From Sphingomonas sp. Leaf339 (lineage in GTDB: Bacteria; Pseudomonadota; Alphaproteobacteria; Sphingomonadales; Sphingomonadaceae): a DNA stretch of 64,000 nt. This document shows, in pieces, positions 9,574 through 19,531 of the stretch (position 1 is the first letter of the stretch; each line of letters starts with the position of its first letter). Below the pieces are notes generated by a model. It saw only the letters and a program-made list of their open reading frames with translations. It was not told where the DNA came from and did no database searches. The stretch is taken from positions 1-64,000 of the forward strand of contig NZ_LMRS01000059.1 in NCBI RefSeq assembly GCF_001426195.1. Direction: 5' to 3'. Both the position numbers and the translations under genes were made by a program.

Positions 9574-9602
9574 GGGCGCGATGGGATCAACCCATCGCGC
9601 CC
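9574..9602 (-). terminator. intrinsic terminator hairpin, strongest on the minus strand
   Basis: GGGCGCGATGGG and CCCATCGCGCCC form a perfect 12-bp stem with the five-base loop ATCAA. On the minus strand the stem is followed by CTTTAATTTTTG, a T-rich tail, as expected behind the tRNA-Arg whose 3' end lies at about 9647. On the plus strand the tail is only TATTTCC. Confidence 0.8.
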
Positions 9603-9646
9603 TATTTCCACTTCTCACAATCTGCTCTTCTAGCAGAAGGAAAATG

Positions 9647-9702
9647 GTGCGCCCGGAACGATTCGAACGTCCGACCCTCAGATTCGTAGTCTGATGCTCC
9701 AT
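9647..9702 (-). other. 3' fragment of tRNA-Arg(ACG), probable attachment site
   Basis: Read on the minus strand, the anticodon arm (TCAGA-CTACGAA-TCTGA, anticodon ACG), the variable loop, the T arm (GGACG-TTCGAAT-CGTTC) and the 3' acceptor half CGGGCGC-ACCA are intact. The expected 5' acceptor strand GCGCCCG and a normal D arm are missing. This pattern is what integration into the 3' half of a tRNA gene leaves at the distal side of the element. The integrase gene lies 115 bp away on the element side. The intact partner tRNA would be at the other end and was not found in the window. Confidence 0.7.
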
Positions 9703-9816
9703 CCTCGCAAAATGAGCTTTGACGAGGGTTCGTCGTCCGTTGCGTAGTCCCACTTGCCCCCTGATACCCCCGATTGTACGCTGCGGTGATTGCTGAATGA
9801 TTGCTAAGGAGGGGCT

Positions 9817-11061
9817 ATGCCAAACGGCAAAATCACCAAACGATCAGTGGATGCCCTGCAACCAAAAGACCGAGACGAGTTCATGTGGGATACCGATTTG
9901 CGCGGTTTTGGAGTAAAAATAACCCCGAAAGGCACGAAGACCTACATAGTGCAGTATCGCATGGGAGGTCGTTCGACCGGTACATCGCGCTGGACGATCG
10001 GACAACACGGCGCGTGGAGCCCGAATTCAGCCCGTGAGGAAGCAGAACGAATCCTTAGAAAGGTCGGTAGCGGCACGGATCCACGCATCGAGGCAAACGA
10101 CAAGGCTGCTGCTGATCAAGCACGAAAACTCGACAATATACGGTTTGATTTTGCTACATACGGCGAGCGATTCTTGGCGGAATATGGCAAGCAGAAATGG
10201 CGACCGCGGACCTATGCCTCGGCCGAGAGCAACATGCGTCGTTGGGTGTTTCCAACACTTGCGGGAAAGTCGTTACTGACGATCGAGCGCCGCGATGTGG
10301 TATCGATCTTTGACAGATTACCGAGCTCAAGCCCCGCCCTACCCCGGAGCATATTTGCGCTGGTTCGTAAGCTTTTCACCTGGGCCGTCGAGCGCGGCGA
10401 CCTTGAGCGTTCACCGATCGAAGGTATGGGAAGCCCTGCTGCGGTCGCATCACGTGATCGCGTCCTTTCCGATCACGAACTGTCGTTGATTGCGGTATTC
10501 GCTGACGATCTTGGGGCTCCGTTCGCCGCGTTTTTTCGCCTGTTGATCGTGACAGGTCAACGGCGCGACGAGGTGGCAGGCATGTCATGGAGCGAAGTCG
10601 ACCGCGATAGCTTGGAATGGGTCATTCCTGCCCGGCGATCGAAGAACGCAAAGGAACATACGGTCCCGCTAAACGACCTCGCCTTGATAGAATTAGACGG
10701 GTTGGCTGGGGGTAATAGCTGGCCCCACGCCGGCTTTGTTTTTACGACCACCGGCAAAACGCCAATCTCTGGTTATTCGAAGGCGAAGATGCGGCTCGAT
10801 GGAATTGTCCAGCGTCACTCCATACGACCGATTAGCGCATGGCGGATTCATGATTTGCGGCGCACGTTCGCAACGGCCATGCAGCGTCTGAATGTACGAT
10901 TTGAGGTAACTGAAGCCCTTTTGAACCACGTAAGCGGTTCGAAAAGCGGAACGGCGGGGGTATACCAACGGCATGATTGGAAGCCTGAAAAGCGTGTTGC
11001 GATGGATGCCTGGGCAGTCCATTTGCAAAAGCTCATCGCAAAATTGGCGGATTCAAGTTGA
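9817..11061 (+). CDS. tyrosine-type integrase, P4/DUF4102 family
   Basis: This 414-aa phage/ICE integrase has an N-terminal DUF4102 arm-binding domain (ITKRSVDAL, then DTDLRGFGVKITPKGTK), a SAM-like core-binding domain at about 110-210 and the catalytic domain. The catalytic residues are visible: Arg249 (TGQRRDE), Lys at 276-279, His345-x-x-Arg348 (HDLRRT), His371 (LNHVSG) and Tyr383 (VYQRHD). The ribosome binding site AAGGAGG precedes the ATG. It lies next to the tRNA-Arg 3' fragment, which should be its att site. It appears complete and potentially active. Confidence 0.93.
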   Translation: MPNGKITKRSVDALQPKDRDEFMWDTDLRGFGVKITPKGTKTYIVQYRMGGRSTGTSRWTIGQHGAWSPNSAREEAERILRKVGSGTDPRIEANDKAAADQARKLDNIRFDFATYGERFLAEYGKQKWRPRTYASAESNMRRWVFPTLAGKSLLTIERRDVVSIFDRLPSSSPALPRSIFALVRKLFTWAVERGDLERSPIEGMGSPAAVASRDRVLSDHELSLIAVFADDLGAPFAAFFRLLIVTGQRRDEVAGMSWSEVDRDSLEWVIPARRSKNAKEHTVPLNDLALIELDGLAGGNSWPHAGFVFTTTGKTPISGYSKAKMRLDGIVQRHSIRPISAWRIHDLRRTFATAMQRLNVRFEVTEALLNHVSGSKSGTAGVYQRHDWKPEKRVAMDAWAVHLQKLIAKLADSS

Positions 11062-11096
11062 TCAAGATAAAATGAAAGATATCATATTATACCTTT

Positions 11097-11675
11097 TTAA
11101 TCATTTTTTATCTCCAGATCTGCTTTTACAGCGCGTTGGGCGCGACGGGTAATGCCTACAACCCATTTGGGAACTTGTTTATCCGGGCCTAGAAACATCC
11201 TTATTTTAGACATTCCACCACACATAGTTATGAAATGCTCAAGATAACTGCTGTGAATGTCTAAACCCTCAGCTAGTGCAAGAACTGGTGCCATCTTACT
11301 CCACTCAGCACTACTTACCGCCTCATATGTATCTGTGTAACGGATGAGCTTTATCACCCACACGAAAGCGTCATTGTTAGCGAGACGATGACTCGCTCCA
11401 TACTGGTGCTCGACATACGCCTGCAACTCAGCCTGCATGCCCGCTTCTGCGTAGGCGTGACCCAACCGATATACCCAGCGGCGTAACACCGCATAAGGAA
11501 CGTCGTTCGGCATTGTCGCGGCACCTCGGGTCGCACGTTGGTAGCGGGTTCCAACTAGATCAATGAGGCCGGCAAAATCGGCAAGGTCCGTTTCTCCGGG
11601 CCTGAGTTTCCGATACGCCGCTGCCTTCGCCCGGGCGCTTCTCATAAACCATTCATTACGGATCGGTTTTTGCAA
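11097..11675 (-). CDS. hypothetical protein of the tRNA-Arg element
   Basis: This 192-aa soluble protein matches no family I recognise. It has an Arg/Lys-rich N-terminus, an acidic-aromatic middle (LQAYVEHQYGASHRLANND) and a basic C-terminus. The start is TTG at 11675 behind GGGGAAAA. An ATG ten codons in is an alternative. It is convergent with the integrase gene and divergent from a small HTH gene, with a palindrome (11709-11728) in front of it. It is probably element cargo or a regulator, but no function is claimed. Confidence 0.6.
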   Translation of the reverse strand: MQKPIRNEWFMRSARAKAAAYRKLRPGETDLADFAGLIDLVGTRYQRATRGAATMPNDVPYAVLRRWVYRLGHAYAEAGMQAELQAYVEHQYGASHRLANNDAFVWVIKLIRYTDTYEAVSSAEWSKMAPVLALAEGLDIHSSYLEHFITMCGGMSKIRMFLGPDKQVPKWVVGITRRAQRAVKADLEIKND

Positions 11676-11708
11676 TGGCTTTTCCCCTAACTAAAACGTA
11701 GCCGGCGT

Positions 11709-11728
11709 AATTTCGAATTTTCGAAATT
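11709..11728. repeat. perfect inverted repeat, possible operator
   Basis: AATTTCGA-ATTT-TCGAAATT has eight-base arms around a four-base loop in the AT-rich divergent intergenic region between the minus-strand gene starting at 11675 and the plus-strand HTH gene at 11863. The position suits an operator for an element-encoded regulator. It is not followed by a T run that would favour a terminator. Confidence 0.4.
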
Positions 11729-11862
11729 AGAACATACCTGATGACGCTGTTTGAGCACTCCAAGTTGCTGCTCGACCTCATTCGCGCGCAAAATCATGCA
11801 AGATGGGCTGTCTTGTAAAGCTGCCGGTCGGGACATTCCGAGCCTGACAGGAGCAATCTTCA

Positions 11863-12111
11863 ATGGCAACTTCAGAAAACAAGGCCTCAATCCGTGATGA
11901 CGGATCACCACGCTATCTCGACGAAAAACAACTAGCGCAGCGGTTGGGCTTGAGCGTTAAATTTCTTCGTCGCCGACGAGATCTTCGCCAAGCGCCGCAA
12001 TACGCGAAATTCGGCAATCGCGTGCGCTATCCGATTGAGAGCGTCGAGGCATTCGAAGCAGCAGCACTCGAACTGGGATGCGGTGTTCGGCTCGCAACGA
12101 CCCGTCCGTGA
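11863..12111 (+). CDS. excisionase/AlpA-like helix-turn-helix protein
   Basis: This 82-aa protein carries a MerR-superfamily winged HTH of the HTH_17/excisionase kind (YLDEKQLAQRLGLSVKFLRR followed by APQYAKFGNRVRYPIESV, residues about 18-60). Such proteins act as recombination directionality factors or as regulators of integrase and replication genes on integrative elements. Its place downstream of the integrase and before a replication-like gene supports that role. The start is ATG after a GGAG-type site. Confidence 0.75.
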   Translation: MATSENKASIRDDGSPRYLDEKQLAQRLGLSVKFLRRRRDLRQAPQYAKFGNRVRYPIESVEAFEAAALELGCGVRLATTRP

Positions 12112-12240
12112 GGATGACAAACACGCCAAGCCATCATCCCTGGTAGCCTTAGTAATATACATAACCCGCACATGTTTATGGTCGTACGTGTATCCCCGAT
12201 ACTATCCGGGACCATCTGTGCGCATCTTTGGAGCTTTCCA

Positions 12241-13362
12241 ATGCCCACGAAAATTCTTCCTCATCCCCACGCCGAGCGCGATAAAGCCAAGGCGAAGTTC
12301 GCAGAAATTGTTAAAAAAATTCGGGATCACCTGACGAGTTTTGACCTGGATGATCATGACCTCCAATATGGTTTAGGCTTGTTGGGAGTCGGCGCCCGCG
12401 CAGAGCGCCTGCTCTGGTCGGACATCTCAGCACGCAACATGGCGTCCAAGACCCTCGCCGCCTTGACGTCGTGCCATCAGGACGCCGCGCCGCAAGACCG
12501 CACCTATTATATGATCAGCTTTGTGGATGATTGTGGCACGACGTCAGACCGCACTCCCCACCTTGCGCTTGATCAGATGATCAAGAAGATGCGTCGTGCT
12601 TTGGCAAAGATGGACGTTAATGCGTTTGCCATGCTCGAGGTCCACCCGTTGATGAACTTTCCAGGGGGTGGGGCGGGTCGTTCCCTGCTGCTGGGTGCAC
12701 ATGCCATCGCCTGGACAGACATGCCTTTTGATCACGCCGCCGCTGTGAAGGAGTTGAATGCTTCGCCGGCATGGAACTGCGGTTTGGGAGCGGCACCCGT
12801 CCATATTGCTGTCATCGATCAAGGTTATGGCCATATGGAACGTGTCGCGCACTATCTCATGAAACAGACACTCAGCGCCAAAAACCTCATGCCAAGCCAT
12901 TCTAAGCCTGGTCGCAACCGTATGATGGATACAAAAAAGGGGTATCGGGACGAGTTTGCATTGCGTCTGTTTGAGGGGCAGTCGCAAGTCGAGTTGATGA
13001 ACGTGATGTTCGGCGTTGGTGAAGGCAGCGTCATTCGCCAAGCTCTCCGCTCGGCTCTCGTCAAATGGCATCACGCCCGTAAGGTCCCGGTCGTCGTGCC
13101 GAAGGACTTTGATGTCTGGGCGTTTTGGGGCCGCATACGAGCGAATCACGGCAGCCGTCTCTACCTGCCCTATCGCTTTGATGGTGGTGCATTCCGTCCC
13201 ATTGCCGCGCTCACCGCGGTCACCAAGAAGCCACATCACGCTGCTGCCCAGCCATCCAAGATCGTCAAGCCTGCGATCACTAAGGAACGCTCCAAACGCC
13301 AGCTTTCGGAATTGCGCCCGAAAAAGGCTAAGCCGCCCCGGCCGTCTTACACGTCGGGCTGA
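12241..13362 (+). CDS. putative HUH replication-initiator-like protein
   Basis: The product is 373 aa from ATG 12241; an upstream in-frame ATG at 12172 is possible. I do not recognise it by overall sequence, but two patterns resemble rolling-circle Rep proteins: a hydrophobic-His-hydrophobic segment LLGAHAIAW (about 150-158) after an AMLEVHP strand, and a Tyr-containing helix VAHYLMK (202-208). The canonical second His of HUH is not evident, so activity is uncertain. The C-terminal 50 residues are Lys/Pro/Arg-rich and likely disordered. It follows the integrase and HTH genes, where small integrative elements often carry a replication gene. An alternative is an unrelated orphan cargo protein. 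Confidence 0.45.
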   Translation: MPTKILPHPHAERDKAKAKFAEIVKKIRDHLTSFDLDDHDLQYGLGLLGVGARAERLLWSDISARNMASKTLAALTSCHQDAAPQDRTYYMISFVDDCGTTSDRTPHLALDQMIKKMRRALAKMDVNAFAMLEVHPLMNFPGGGAGRSLLLGAHAIAWTDMPFDHAAAVKELNASPAWNCGLGAAPVHIAVIDQGYGHMERVAHYLMKQTLSAKNLMPSHSKPGRNRMMDTKKGYRDEFALRLFEGQSQVELMNVMFGVGEGSVIRQALRSALVKWHHARKVPVVVPKDFDVWAFWGRIRANHGSRLYLPYRFDGGAFRPIAALTAVTKKPHHAAAQPSKIVKPAITKERSKRQLSELRPKKAKPPRPSYTSG

Positions 13363-13416
13363 GGGGGTTCCGGGCCGATCCGCCCTGATTAGCAAGTAGC
13401 CGTACCACGTTTCGCG

Positions 13417-13447
13417 CTGGCCTGGATGATGCCGTCGTCCAGGCCAG
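13417..13447. terminator. terminator-like hairpin
   Basis: CTGGCCTGGA and TCCAGGCCAG form a perfect ten-base stem with an 11-base loop, 54 bp after the stop of the putative Rep-like gene and before the convergent small ORF ending at 13500. There is no clear T run, so it may act as a Rho-assisted or bidirectional stop. Confidence 0.45.
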
Positions 13448-13499
13448 TGTCGTGTGGTTTGCAGCAAGCTCTATCCCGGCAATTCGCTATGCAAGTCGA

Positions 13500-13787
13500 T
13501 CACGACGGTGTCACTTCCTCATAGCAGCCAGCACGGCGGAGCTGGCGCACAATCCCGTTGAACGCTGCAGTGACACCTTGCGCACGCCCTATTTCGTTCT
13601 GTTGACCTGCCGCGTCCCAGAACATCGTTAGCGGCCATTTTTCTGGGCAGTGCGGCAGCAGGCAACGTAGCGCCAAGCGGATCTCCGGCACATCGACACG
13701 CCCTTCCGAACAACGTGAGACCCCGCATCGCAAAATATGTACAGAAAGCGCGATCACAACACGCTGATGCCTCGGCAGGTTTGACAT
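13500..13787 (-). CDS. small hypothetical protein behind dnaE2
   Basis: A 95-aa ORF starts 3 bp after the dnaE2 stop on the same strand, so it would be the fourth gene of the imuA-imuB-dnaE2 transcript. It is rich in Cys and Arg (LRCLLPHCPEKWPLTMFWDA near the middle) with no motif I recognise. The amino-acid composition and the tight spacing suggest a real gene, though a fortuitous frame is possible. Confidence 0.5.
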   Translation of the reverse strand: MSNLPRHQRVVIALSVHILRCGVSRCSEGRVDVPEIRLALRCLLPHCPEKWPLTMFWDAAGQQNEIGRAQGVTAAFNGIVRQLRRAGCYEEVTPS

Positions 13788-13790
13788 GGA

Positions 13791-16700
13791 TCAATGAAAG
13801 TCATGCGACTTGAACCGCACGACTTCCTCCGGGTCCATCCCCTCAGCATGTGGCGGCCAGTACTGATTGCGCGCCTCCGGCTGCCATCCCTTGTCGCCGC
13901 GATCGGGGGAGCCGGGATGCTGCGCAGCGTCACCGCGTCCGGTCCGGTGCGGGAACGACATGTCCCCGACCCGGTGCAACAGGTCGCCATGATCGATGAT
14001 CCGGTCGCAGATCACATGGATGATCTCGCCTTCCTTCTGCACTCGCCCCTTCATGCCGACCATCGAGGCGGACATGATCGTACGGCGCTGCGCTTCGAAA
14101 CGGTCGGGCCAGAGGATGCCATTGGCGATCCCGGTCTCGTCCTCGATGGTGATGAACAGCACGCCCTTGGCGGATCCCGGCTTTTGGCGCACGAGCACAA
14201 TGCCGGCGACCTCGACATGACGGCCGTCGCGGATGTTGGCGAGATCGGCACATTTGGTGACGCCCCGCCTGGTCAGTTCGTAGCGAACGAAGGTCAGCGG
14301 ATGGGCGCGGAGCGAGAGCTGCAGCGCGCGGTAATCCTCGATGACCTCGCGGCCATCGGTCAGCGGCCGCAGCGCCACGTCGGGCTCGACCCCCTCGGCG
14401 CTGAAGGTCTCCGCTACCCGGTCAGCCGCAGCAAAGAGCGGCAGCGGTGCGTCGCCCAGCCCCCTCACCTTCCATAGCCCCTGCCGGCGATCGATGCTGA
14501 AGCTGTGATAGGCGTCGCCGTCTGCCAGCTTCTCAATCGCGGCGCGCGGCACCCCCGACCGCCGCCAGACATCCTCCACGCTCTCGAACGCGGTCAGCTC
14601 GCGGGCACCGACAATCCTGGCACCATCGGCGTTCGACAGCCCTCGGATTTGCCGCAGCCCAAGGCGCACCGCCAGGTAGCGCCCGCCGGTCCGCTCCAGC
14701 GTACAGTCCCAGCGGCTGGCATTGACGCAGGGCGGCCGGACCTCGACGCCGTGCGCACGAGCATCGCCAACGATCTGGGCGGGCGCGTAAAAGCCCATCG
14801 GCTGCGCGTTCATCAGCGCCGCGCAGAATACGTCCGGATGATGATGCTTCATCCAGCTGCTCGCATAGGAGATCTTGGCGAAGGATGCGGCGTGGCTCTC
14901 CGGGAAGCCATAGGAGCCAAAGCCTTCGAGCTGGCGGAAGGTGCGCTCGGCAAAGTCACGCGGGTAGCCACGATCGACCATGCCCTCGACCAGCTTATCG
15001 CTGAAATGCGACACGCCGCCCGTCACCTTGAACGTCGCCATGGCCCGGCGCAGCTGGTCCGCTTCGGCGGGCGTGAAGCCGGCTCCGACGATCGCGACCT
15101 TCATGGCTTGTTCCTGGAACAGGGGCACGCCGAGCGTCTTCTCGAGTACGGCGCGCAGCTCCGGCCGGGGGTATTCCGGCTTCTCCAGCCCTTCGCGCCG
15201 GCGCAGATACGGATGGACCATGTCGCCTTGGATCGGGCCCGGCCGCACGATCGCCACCTGGATGACGAGATCATAGAAGCGCCGCGGCTTCATGCGCGGC
15301 AGCATCGACATCTGCGCGCGGCTTTCGATCTGGAACGTGCCGAGCGTGTCGGCCTTCGAGATCATGGCATAGACGTCGGGATCGTCGTCCTGCAGGTCGG
15401 CGAGGCCGACGCGCAGCCCCTTGTCCGCCTCGAGCATATTGAAGGCGCGGTTCATGCAGCCGAGCATGCCGAGACCCAGCACATCGACCTTCATGAACTT
15501 CAGCGCATCGATGTCGTCCTTGTCCCATTCGATGATCTGCCGGTCTTCCATCGCGGCGGGCTCGATCGGGACGAGATCGTCGAGACGGTCATGGGTGAGG
15601 ACGAAGCCGCCTGGGTGTTGAGACATGTGCCTCGGAACGCCAATCAGCTTGCGCGCAAGGTCCAGCGTCAGGCGTAGTCGCCGATCGCCGATATCGAGGT
15701 TCAGCTCCTCGACCTGCTTTTCGCCCACGCCGTCCGCCGACCAGCCCCAGACCAAGCCGGCAAGCGATGATGTTAGATCCTCCGGGAGTCCTAGTGCTTT
15801 ACCCACGTCGCGCACGGCACCGCGCGCGCGGTAGCGGGTGACGACGGCCGTCAGCGCGGAGTGATTGCGGCCGTAGGTCTCATAGATCCACTGGATGATC
15901 TCTTCGCGGCGCTCATGCTCAAAGTCGACGTCGATATCGGGCGGCTCACGACGCTCGCATGAGACAAAGCGCTCGAAGAGCAACTCGTGCTTGATCGGGT
16001 CGATCGACGTCACGCCGAGCACGAAACAGACGCAGCTATTGGCGGCCGAACCGCGCCCTTGGCACAGGATCCCTCGCCGGCGCGCTTCACGCACGATCGC
16101 GTACACCGTCAGGAAGTAGGGCGCGTAGCCAAGCTCACCGATCAGCCGCATCTCATGGGTAATCTGGTCGGTATAAGCCTGCGGCACGTTGCCATCGAAC
16201 ATCCGGTCGACAGCTTCATCCGCCAAGCGCTGCAGTGCTTCGTGAGCGGTCAGCCCGTCGATGAGCTTCTCGTGCGGGTATTGGTACTGGAGCTCGCCGA
16301 GGTCGAACGTGCAGATGCGCGATATGTCGACGCTGGCCTGCAGCGCGTCCGGATAGGCTCGGAAGCGTCGCACCATTTCGTCGGGCGATTTCAGCGCGCG
16401 ATCGGCGTTGACCTCGCGCCGGTAGCCGAGCTCATCGACGGTGCATTTCTCGCGCACGGCCGTCACCACGTCCTGCAGCAGTCGTGCCTCAGGCGCATGG
16501 TAGAGCACGTCGCCGGTGACGACCGCCCGCACGCCAGCACCGCCCGCCTGACGAGCCAACGCATCGATCCGCACTGCATCCCCCGGCCGACGTCGTTGGA
16601 ATAGCGCCATGTAGCCGCGCCGTCCGTAGATCGCCTTCAGGTCCCTCAGCGCGGCAAGGTTCTCCTCGTCTGCCTCATGGGGTAGCAGGATCGCCACGAC

Positions 16701-17054
16701 GCCTTCGGACCATGGTTCAAGGTCGTGCCAGTGGAGGAGGCATCCGCCCTTCCCTGCCCGCCCCTTCCCCACGGTCAGCAGTCGCGTGATGCGCGACCAG
16801 GCGGGGCGGTTGGTGGGATAGAGCAGCAGGCGACGGCCGCAGGATAGATCAACGCGCGTTCCTGCGATCGAGCGGACGCCTGTGGCTTTCTGCGCCTCCC
16901 ACGCGCGCACGACGCCGGCAACAGTGCCGATGTCGCTGACGCCGATCGCTGGATATCCAAGCAAGGCCGCAGCCGCGAACAGCTCTTCGGGGCTGGACGC
17001 GCCGCGGAGCAGTGAGAAGTGCGTCAGCACCTGAAGCTCGACATAGTGGGTCAT
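13791..17054 (-). CDS. dnaE2: error-prone DNA polymerase DnaE2 (ImuC)
   Basis: This 1087-aa C-family polymerase begins with a PHP domain ([16 protein letters not shown]). The catalytic core includes [19 protein letters not shown] and [14 protein letters not shown], which holds the catalytic Asp residues. [20 protein letters not shown] helix-hairpin-helix region follows, with an OB fold near the C-terminus ([13 protein letters not shown]). It performs damage-tolerant, mutagenic synthesis together with ImuA and ImuB. The start at 17054 is chosen because it overlaps the imuB stop (ATGA) and gives the canonical MTHYVELQ beginning; an upstream ATG adds eight residues. Expression is expected from the LexA-controlled promoter before imuA. 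Confidence 0.95.
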   Translation of the reverse strand: MTHYVELQVLTHFSLLRGASSPEELFAAAALLGYPAIGVSDIGTVAGVVRAWEAQKATGVRSIAGTRVDLSCGRRLLLYPTNRPAWSRITRLLTVGKGRAGKGGCLLHWHDLEPWSEGVVAILLPHEADEENLAALRDLKAIYGRRGYMALFQRRRPGDAVRIDALARQAGGAGVRAVVTGDVLYHAPEARLLQDVVTAVREKCTVDELGYRREVNADRALKSPDEMVRRFRAYPDALQASVDISRICTFDLGELQYQYPHEKLIDGLTAHEALQRLADEAVDRMFDGNVPQAYTDQITHEMRLIGELGYAPYFLTVYAIVREARRRGILCQGRGSAANSCVCFVLGVTSIDPIKHELLFERFVSCERREPPDIDVDFEHERREEIIQWIYETYGRNHSALTAVVTRYRARGAVRDVGKALGLPEDLTSSLAGLVWGWSADGVGEKQVEELNLDIGDRRLRLTLDLARKLIGVPRHMSQHPGGFVLTHDRLDDLVPIEPAAMEDRQIIEWDKDDIDALKFMKVDVLGLGMLGCMNRAFNMLEADKGLRVGLADLQDDDPDVYAMISKADTLGTFQIESRAQMSMLPRMKPRRFYDLVIQVAIVRPGPIQGDMVHPYLRRREGLEKPEYPRPELRAVLEKTLGVPLFQEQAMKVAIVGAGFTPAEADQLRRAMATFKVTGGVSHFSDKLVEGMVDRGYPRDFAERTFRQLEGFGSYGFPESHAASFAKISYASSWMKHHHPDVFCAALMNAQPMGFYAPAQIVGDARAHGVEVRPPCVNASRWDCTLERTGGRYLAVRLGLRQIRGLSNADGARIVGARELTAFESVEDVWRRSGVPRAAIEKLADGDAYHSFSIDRRQGLWKVRGLGDAPLPLFAAADRVAETFSAEGVEPDVALRPLTDGREVIEDYRALQLSLRAHPLTFVRYELTRRGVTKCADLANIRDGRHVEVAGIVLVRQKPGSAKGVLFITIEDETGIANGILWPDRFEAQRRTIMSASMVGMKGRVQKEGEIIHVICDRIIDHGDLLHRVGDMSFPHRTGRGDAAQHPGSPDRGDKGWQPEARNQYWPPHAEGMDPEEVVRFKSHDFH

Positions 17055-18835
17055 CCGAAGACCCCGTGCATCCACCACGACAGGTCGCCGGTATCGTCCT
17101 CGAACCCGTCACCGCGGCGGAACACCCAGTACCGGCCGCCCGCATCGTCCTCGACCCGGTAATAGTCACGGACCGCCCATATCTCCGCGTCGCGTCGCCA
17201 CCATTCGCCATGAACGCGCTCGGGGCCGTCGCCGGCGACGACCTTGTAGACCGTTCCCCGCCACTCGAAGCGTCGCGGTGGCTGGTCGGGCATCAGTGCG
17301 ATAACTCGGTGCAGTGGCTCTGGGCGCGCGAAAAGACGCACCGGACGTTGCCAAGCAGGCCAATCACCCGGCAGGACATTCGGGTCGGAGTGGGCGACGG
17401 CCCGCTCCGGCACATGGCTCTCCACCGGGGCGATGCGGAAAATCGATCGCATTCCGATCCGGCCCGCGATCACGTCGACCAGCCGTGCGGGATCGCGCAC
17501 AAGCGTCTCGCCCGCCAAGACGGCCCCGAGATCTACTGCATCAAGGGGCTCGGTATGCGGTGCTACCATCGTAAATTGCTCGAGGCCCCAGCCCGGGTCG
17601 ATGCGTTCGATACGGAGCTTCAGCAGCCGCAGCAGGTGCGTAACTTCCCTTGTCGGCCGCGATGTGCCGATCGCGACAACCTGTTCGGTGCCGTCGACGC
17701 GCATTCCCGTCAGGCGCAGCGATCGAGCGCCGAGTCCCCTCGCCTGCAGCACCTCGGCAAGGTCCCCCAAGAGATCCGACATGACCTTCTCGATCGCGTC
17801 GGCCGTGCTGATCGGTTCGAGCAGCCGGCGTTCGACCGCCGGCACCTCGGGGTCATCTCGCGGCGTGATAGGCTCGGCGAGGCCGCCTAGCGCCTGATCG
17901 AGACGCGTGATCGCCGGCAAACCAAGTCTACGTGCCAGCGGACCGCGCGCGACCGGCAGCAGGTCCGCGACACGCTCGAACCCGAATTTGCGCGCGGCCG
18001 ACAGCGCGGTCGCCGACAGGCGCAGCGCCGCGATCGGCAACGAGCTGATTGCCTCGACCGTGCCGTATGGATCGACGCGCGTCAGCTCCCCTTTCCCGAA
18101 CCGCGCGAGCGCGTGAGCGGCGCCCGGTGTGTCCGCGACCGCGACGCGAGCGGTGAAGCCTGCCCGCCTGCAGAAGGCCAGGAGACGACGGCAGAAGCGT
18201 TCCTCTCCGCCGTGAAGATGATCGCATCCGGCGAGGTCGATCCACAGGCCATCCATCGGCGTCACCGCGGCGATCGGCGACCAGCGCCGGACGGCCAGTA
18301 GTGCGAGGCGATCGAGCAGCGCCGCGTCTGCTTCTGGCTCGGCCGGACGGAAATCGAGATCAGACACCAGCGCGCGAGCATGGGTCGCTGCCATGCCGGC
18401 ATGGATCCCCAACGCCTGCGCGCCTGTGCAGGCGGCGACGACCTCCTCGCGACGACCGATCTTGCCGATAAGCGCAAGCGGGGCGTGATCGACGGTTAGC
18501 GCTGCGGCTGGCGCGGTTCGCATAGTTAGCGCAGCCGTCTTGTAGGGGTGGCTCGCCGCCTCCGACCGTCGGCCAAGCTCGCGCATGGGTGGCTGTGCGT
18601 GAACAGGTAGCGACGCAATCTGTGCCTCCACCTCTTCACGCGATTGCGCGCTGGTCCGCGCCCAACGGGCGCCAGGACGCCAACCGCCGCCCCGCGGCAC
18701 CGAACAGGCGCCGGGATCGTCGTCGACCGGTAACTGGAGGGGCGGGCGCTCAGGCGGCCGCGAAGCGGGCCGTTCCAACCGTCTCAGCCGTTCGATGGCC
18801 AAGTTCGGCAGGAACAGCGAGACAACCCGTCTCAT
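17051..18835 (-). CDS. imuB: ImuB, Y-family polymerase-like protein
   Basis: This 594-aa protein has the short N-terminal [20 protein letters not shown] typical of ImuB, then a Pro/Arg-rich insert. The palm and little-finger domains of a Y-family polymerase follow ([37 protein letters not shown]). Known ImuB proteins lack the catalytic acidic residues and act as the beta-clamp-binding hub that brings DnaE2 to lesions; the usual DxD active-site motif is not seen here either. The gene overlaps imuA by 86 bp and dnaE2 by 4 bp. The ending [15 protein letters not shown] is typical. Confidence 0.93.
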   Translation of the reverse strand: MRRVVSLFLPNLAIERLRRLERPASRPPERPPLQLPVDDDPGACSVPRGGGWRPGARWARTSAQSREEVEAQIASLPVHAQPPMRELGRRSEAASHPYKTAALTMRTAPAAALTVDHAPLALIGKIGRREEVVAACTGAQALGIHAGMAATHARALVSDLDFRPAEPEADAALLDRLALLAVRRWSPIAAVTPMDGLWIDLAGCDHLHGGEERFCRRLLAFCRRAGFTARVAVADTPGAAHALARFGKGELTRVDPYGTVEAISSLPIAALRLSATALSAARKFGFERVADLLPVARGPLARRLGLPAITRLDQALGGLAEPITPRDDPEVPAVERRLLEPISTADAIEKVMSDLLGDLAEVLQARGLGARSLRLTGMRVDGTEQVVAIGTSRPTREVTHLLRLLKLRIERIDPGWGLEQFTMVAPHTEPLDAVDLGAVLAGETLVRDPARLVDVIAGRIGMRSIFRIAPVESHVPERAVAHSDPNVLPGDWPAWQRPVRLFARPEPLHRVIALMPDQPPRRFEWRGTVYKVVAGDGPERVHGEWWRRDAEIWAVRDYYRVEDDAGGRYWVFRRGDGFEDDTGDLSWWMHGVFG

Positions 18836-19511
18836 CGCTGGCCTCCAATATCAGGGAAAAGCCCTCACCTCCGCGCTGTCGCGCGAGTTCGATCGACCAC
18901 CGCGCTCTTCCTACACCCGCGACATCCAACCGCGCCGAAGGCGCGGAGCCGATCCGCCAGCGCGTCCACGCGGCAGATGGTTCGGCGAATGGATCCTCGT
19001 CGCGTTTGCGTCGACGGCGCATCAGCAAGATGGGCATATCGGCTTCAGCCGCCACCAGCTGCAGGCGGCGCGTGGCAACCATAGATACCTTACTCGCGTC
19101 CGCGACTATCGCCGACGGCGTGCCGTCGCGCGCAGCGTCCTCGATCACGGCGAGTAGCGTGGCATCGTCGGGTGTGTGCGCGTAGATGACGCTTGCAGCC
19201 GTGAGGCCCGCCTGAGCCAGCCCCGGTGCGTAGATATCGGGGCGGCAGCTTGCCCAAAGCACCAGCCCGCCGGCGTTCGCCGCTTCACGCGCCGCAATCC
19301 CGGCCAGGAACAGCGTCGTCGCCGCGTCGTCGACCAATGCCCCGGATTGGGCGGTCGCTTCGTGCAGCCCTCCGGCACGTAGCCCCCCTGCCCCGAGCCG
19401 ATTGTCTAGCTCATCAATGCCGAACGGCAGCACACGATAGTCCGTGACCGGCGTGGCGATCGTCCGGAGATGCGCTATGCTTGGCGCGAAGGAATCGAGG
19501 GCGGCGGACAT
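18750..19511 (-). CDS. imuA: ImuA, RecA-like SOS mutagenesis protein
   Basis: This 253-aa RecA-fold protein resembles ImuA (PFGIDELDNRLGAGGLRAGG at about 27-46, then LVLWASCRPDIYAPGLAQAG). The canonical Walker A is degenerate: the P-loop position reads HEATAQSGALVDDA. That is normal for ImuA, which binds ImuB rather than acting as a strand exchanger. A LexA box lies 21 bp before the ATG. The gene leads the imuA-imuB-dnaE2 operon. Confidence 0.92.
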   Translation of the reverse strand: MSAALDSFAPSIAHLRTIATPVTDYRVLPFGIDELDNRLGAGGLRAGGLHEATAQSGALVDDAATTLFLAGIAAREAANAGGLVLWASCRPDIYAPGLAQAGLTAASVIYAHTPDDATLLAVIEDAARDGTPSAIVADASKVSMVATRRLQLVAAEADMPILLMRRRRKRDEDPFAEPSAAWTRWRIGSAPSARLDVAGVGRARWSIELARQRGGEGFSLILEASDETGCLAVPAELGHRTAETVGTARFAAA

Positions 19512-19531
19512 CGTGTTCTAAGACTCTACTC

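Larger units (their letters stand above)
9352..9816. other. intergenic region with terminator and tRNA fragment
   Basis: No open frame here looks like a gene. The stretch contains a perfect 12-bp hairpin (9574-9602) and a 3' tRNA-Arg fragment (about 9647-9702, minus strand). The first 220 bp after the SDR gene show nothing recognisable. Confidence 0.6.

Noticed and set aside
9647..9735. Complete tRNA gene on the minus strand
   Set aside because: A GCTC/GAGC pair could imitate a D arm, but the D loop would be 14 bases and there is no 5' acceptor strand pairing with CGGGCGC. Only the 3' part is real.
14505..15677. 390-codon plus-strand frame opposite dnaE2
   Set aside because: High-GC antisense shadow: the minus-strand DnaE2 motifs are unmistakable and the plus-strand product resembles nothing.
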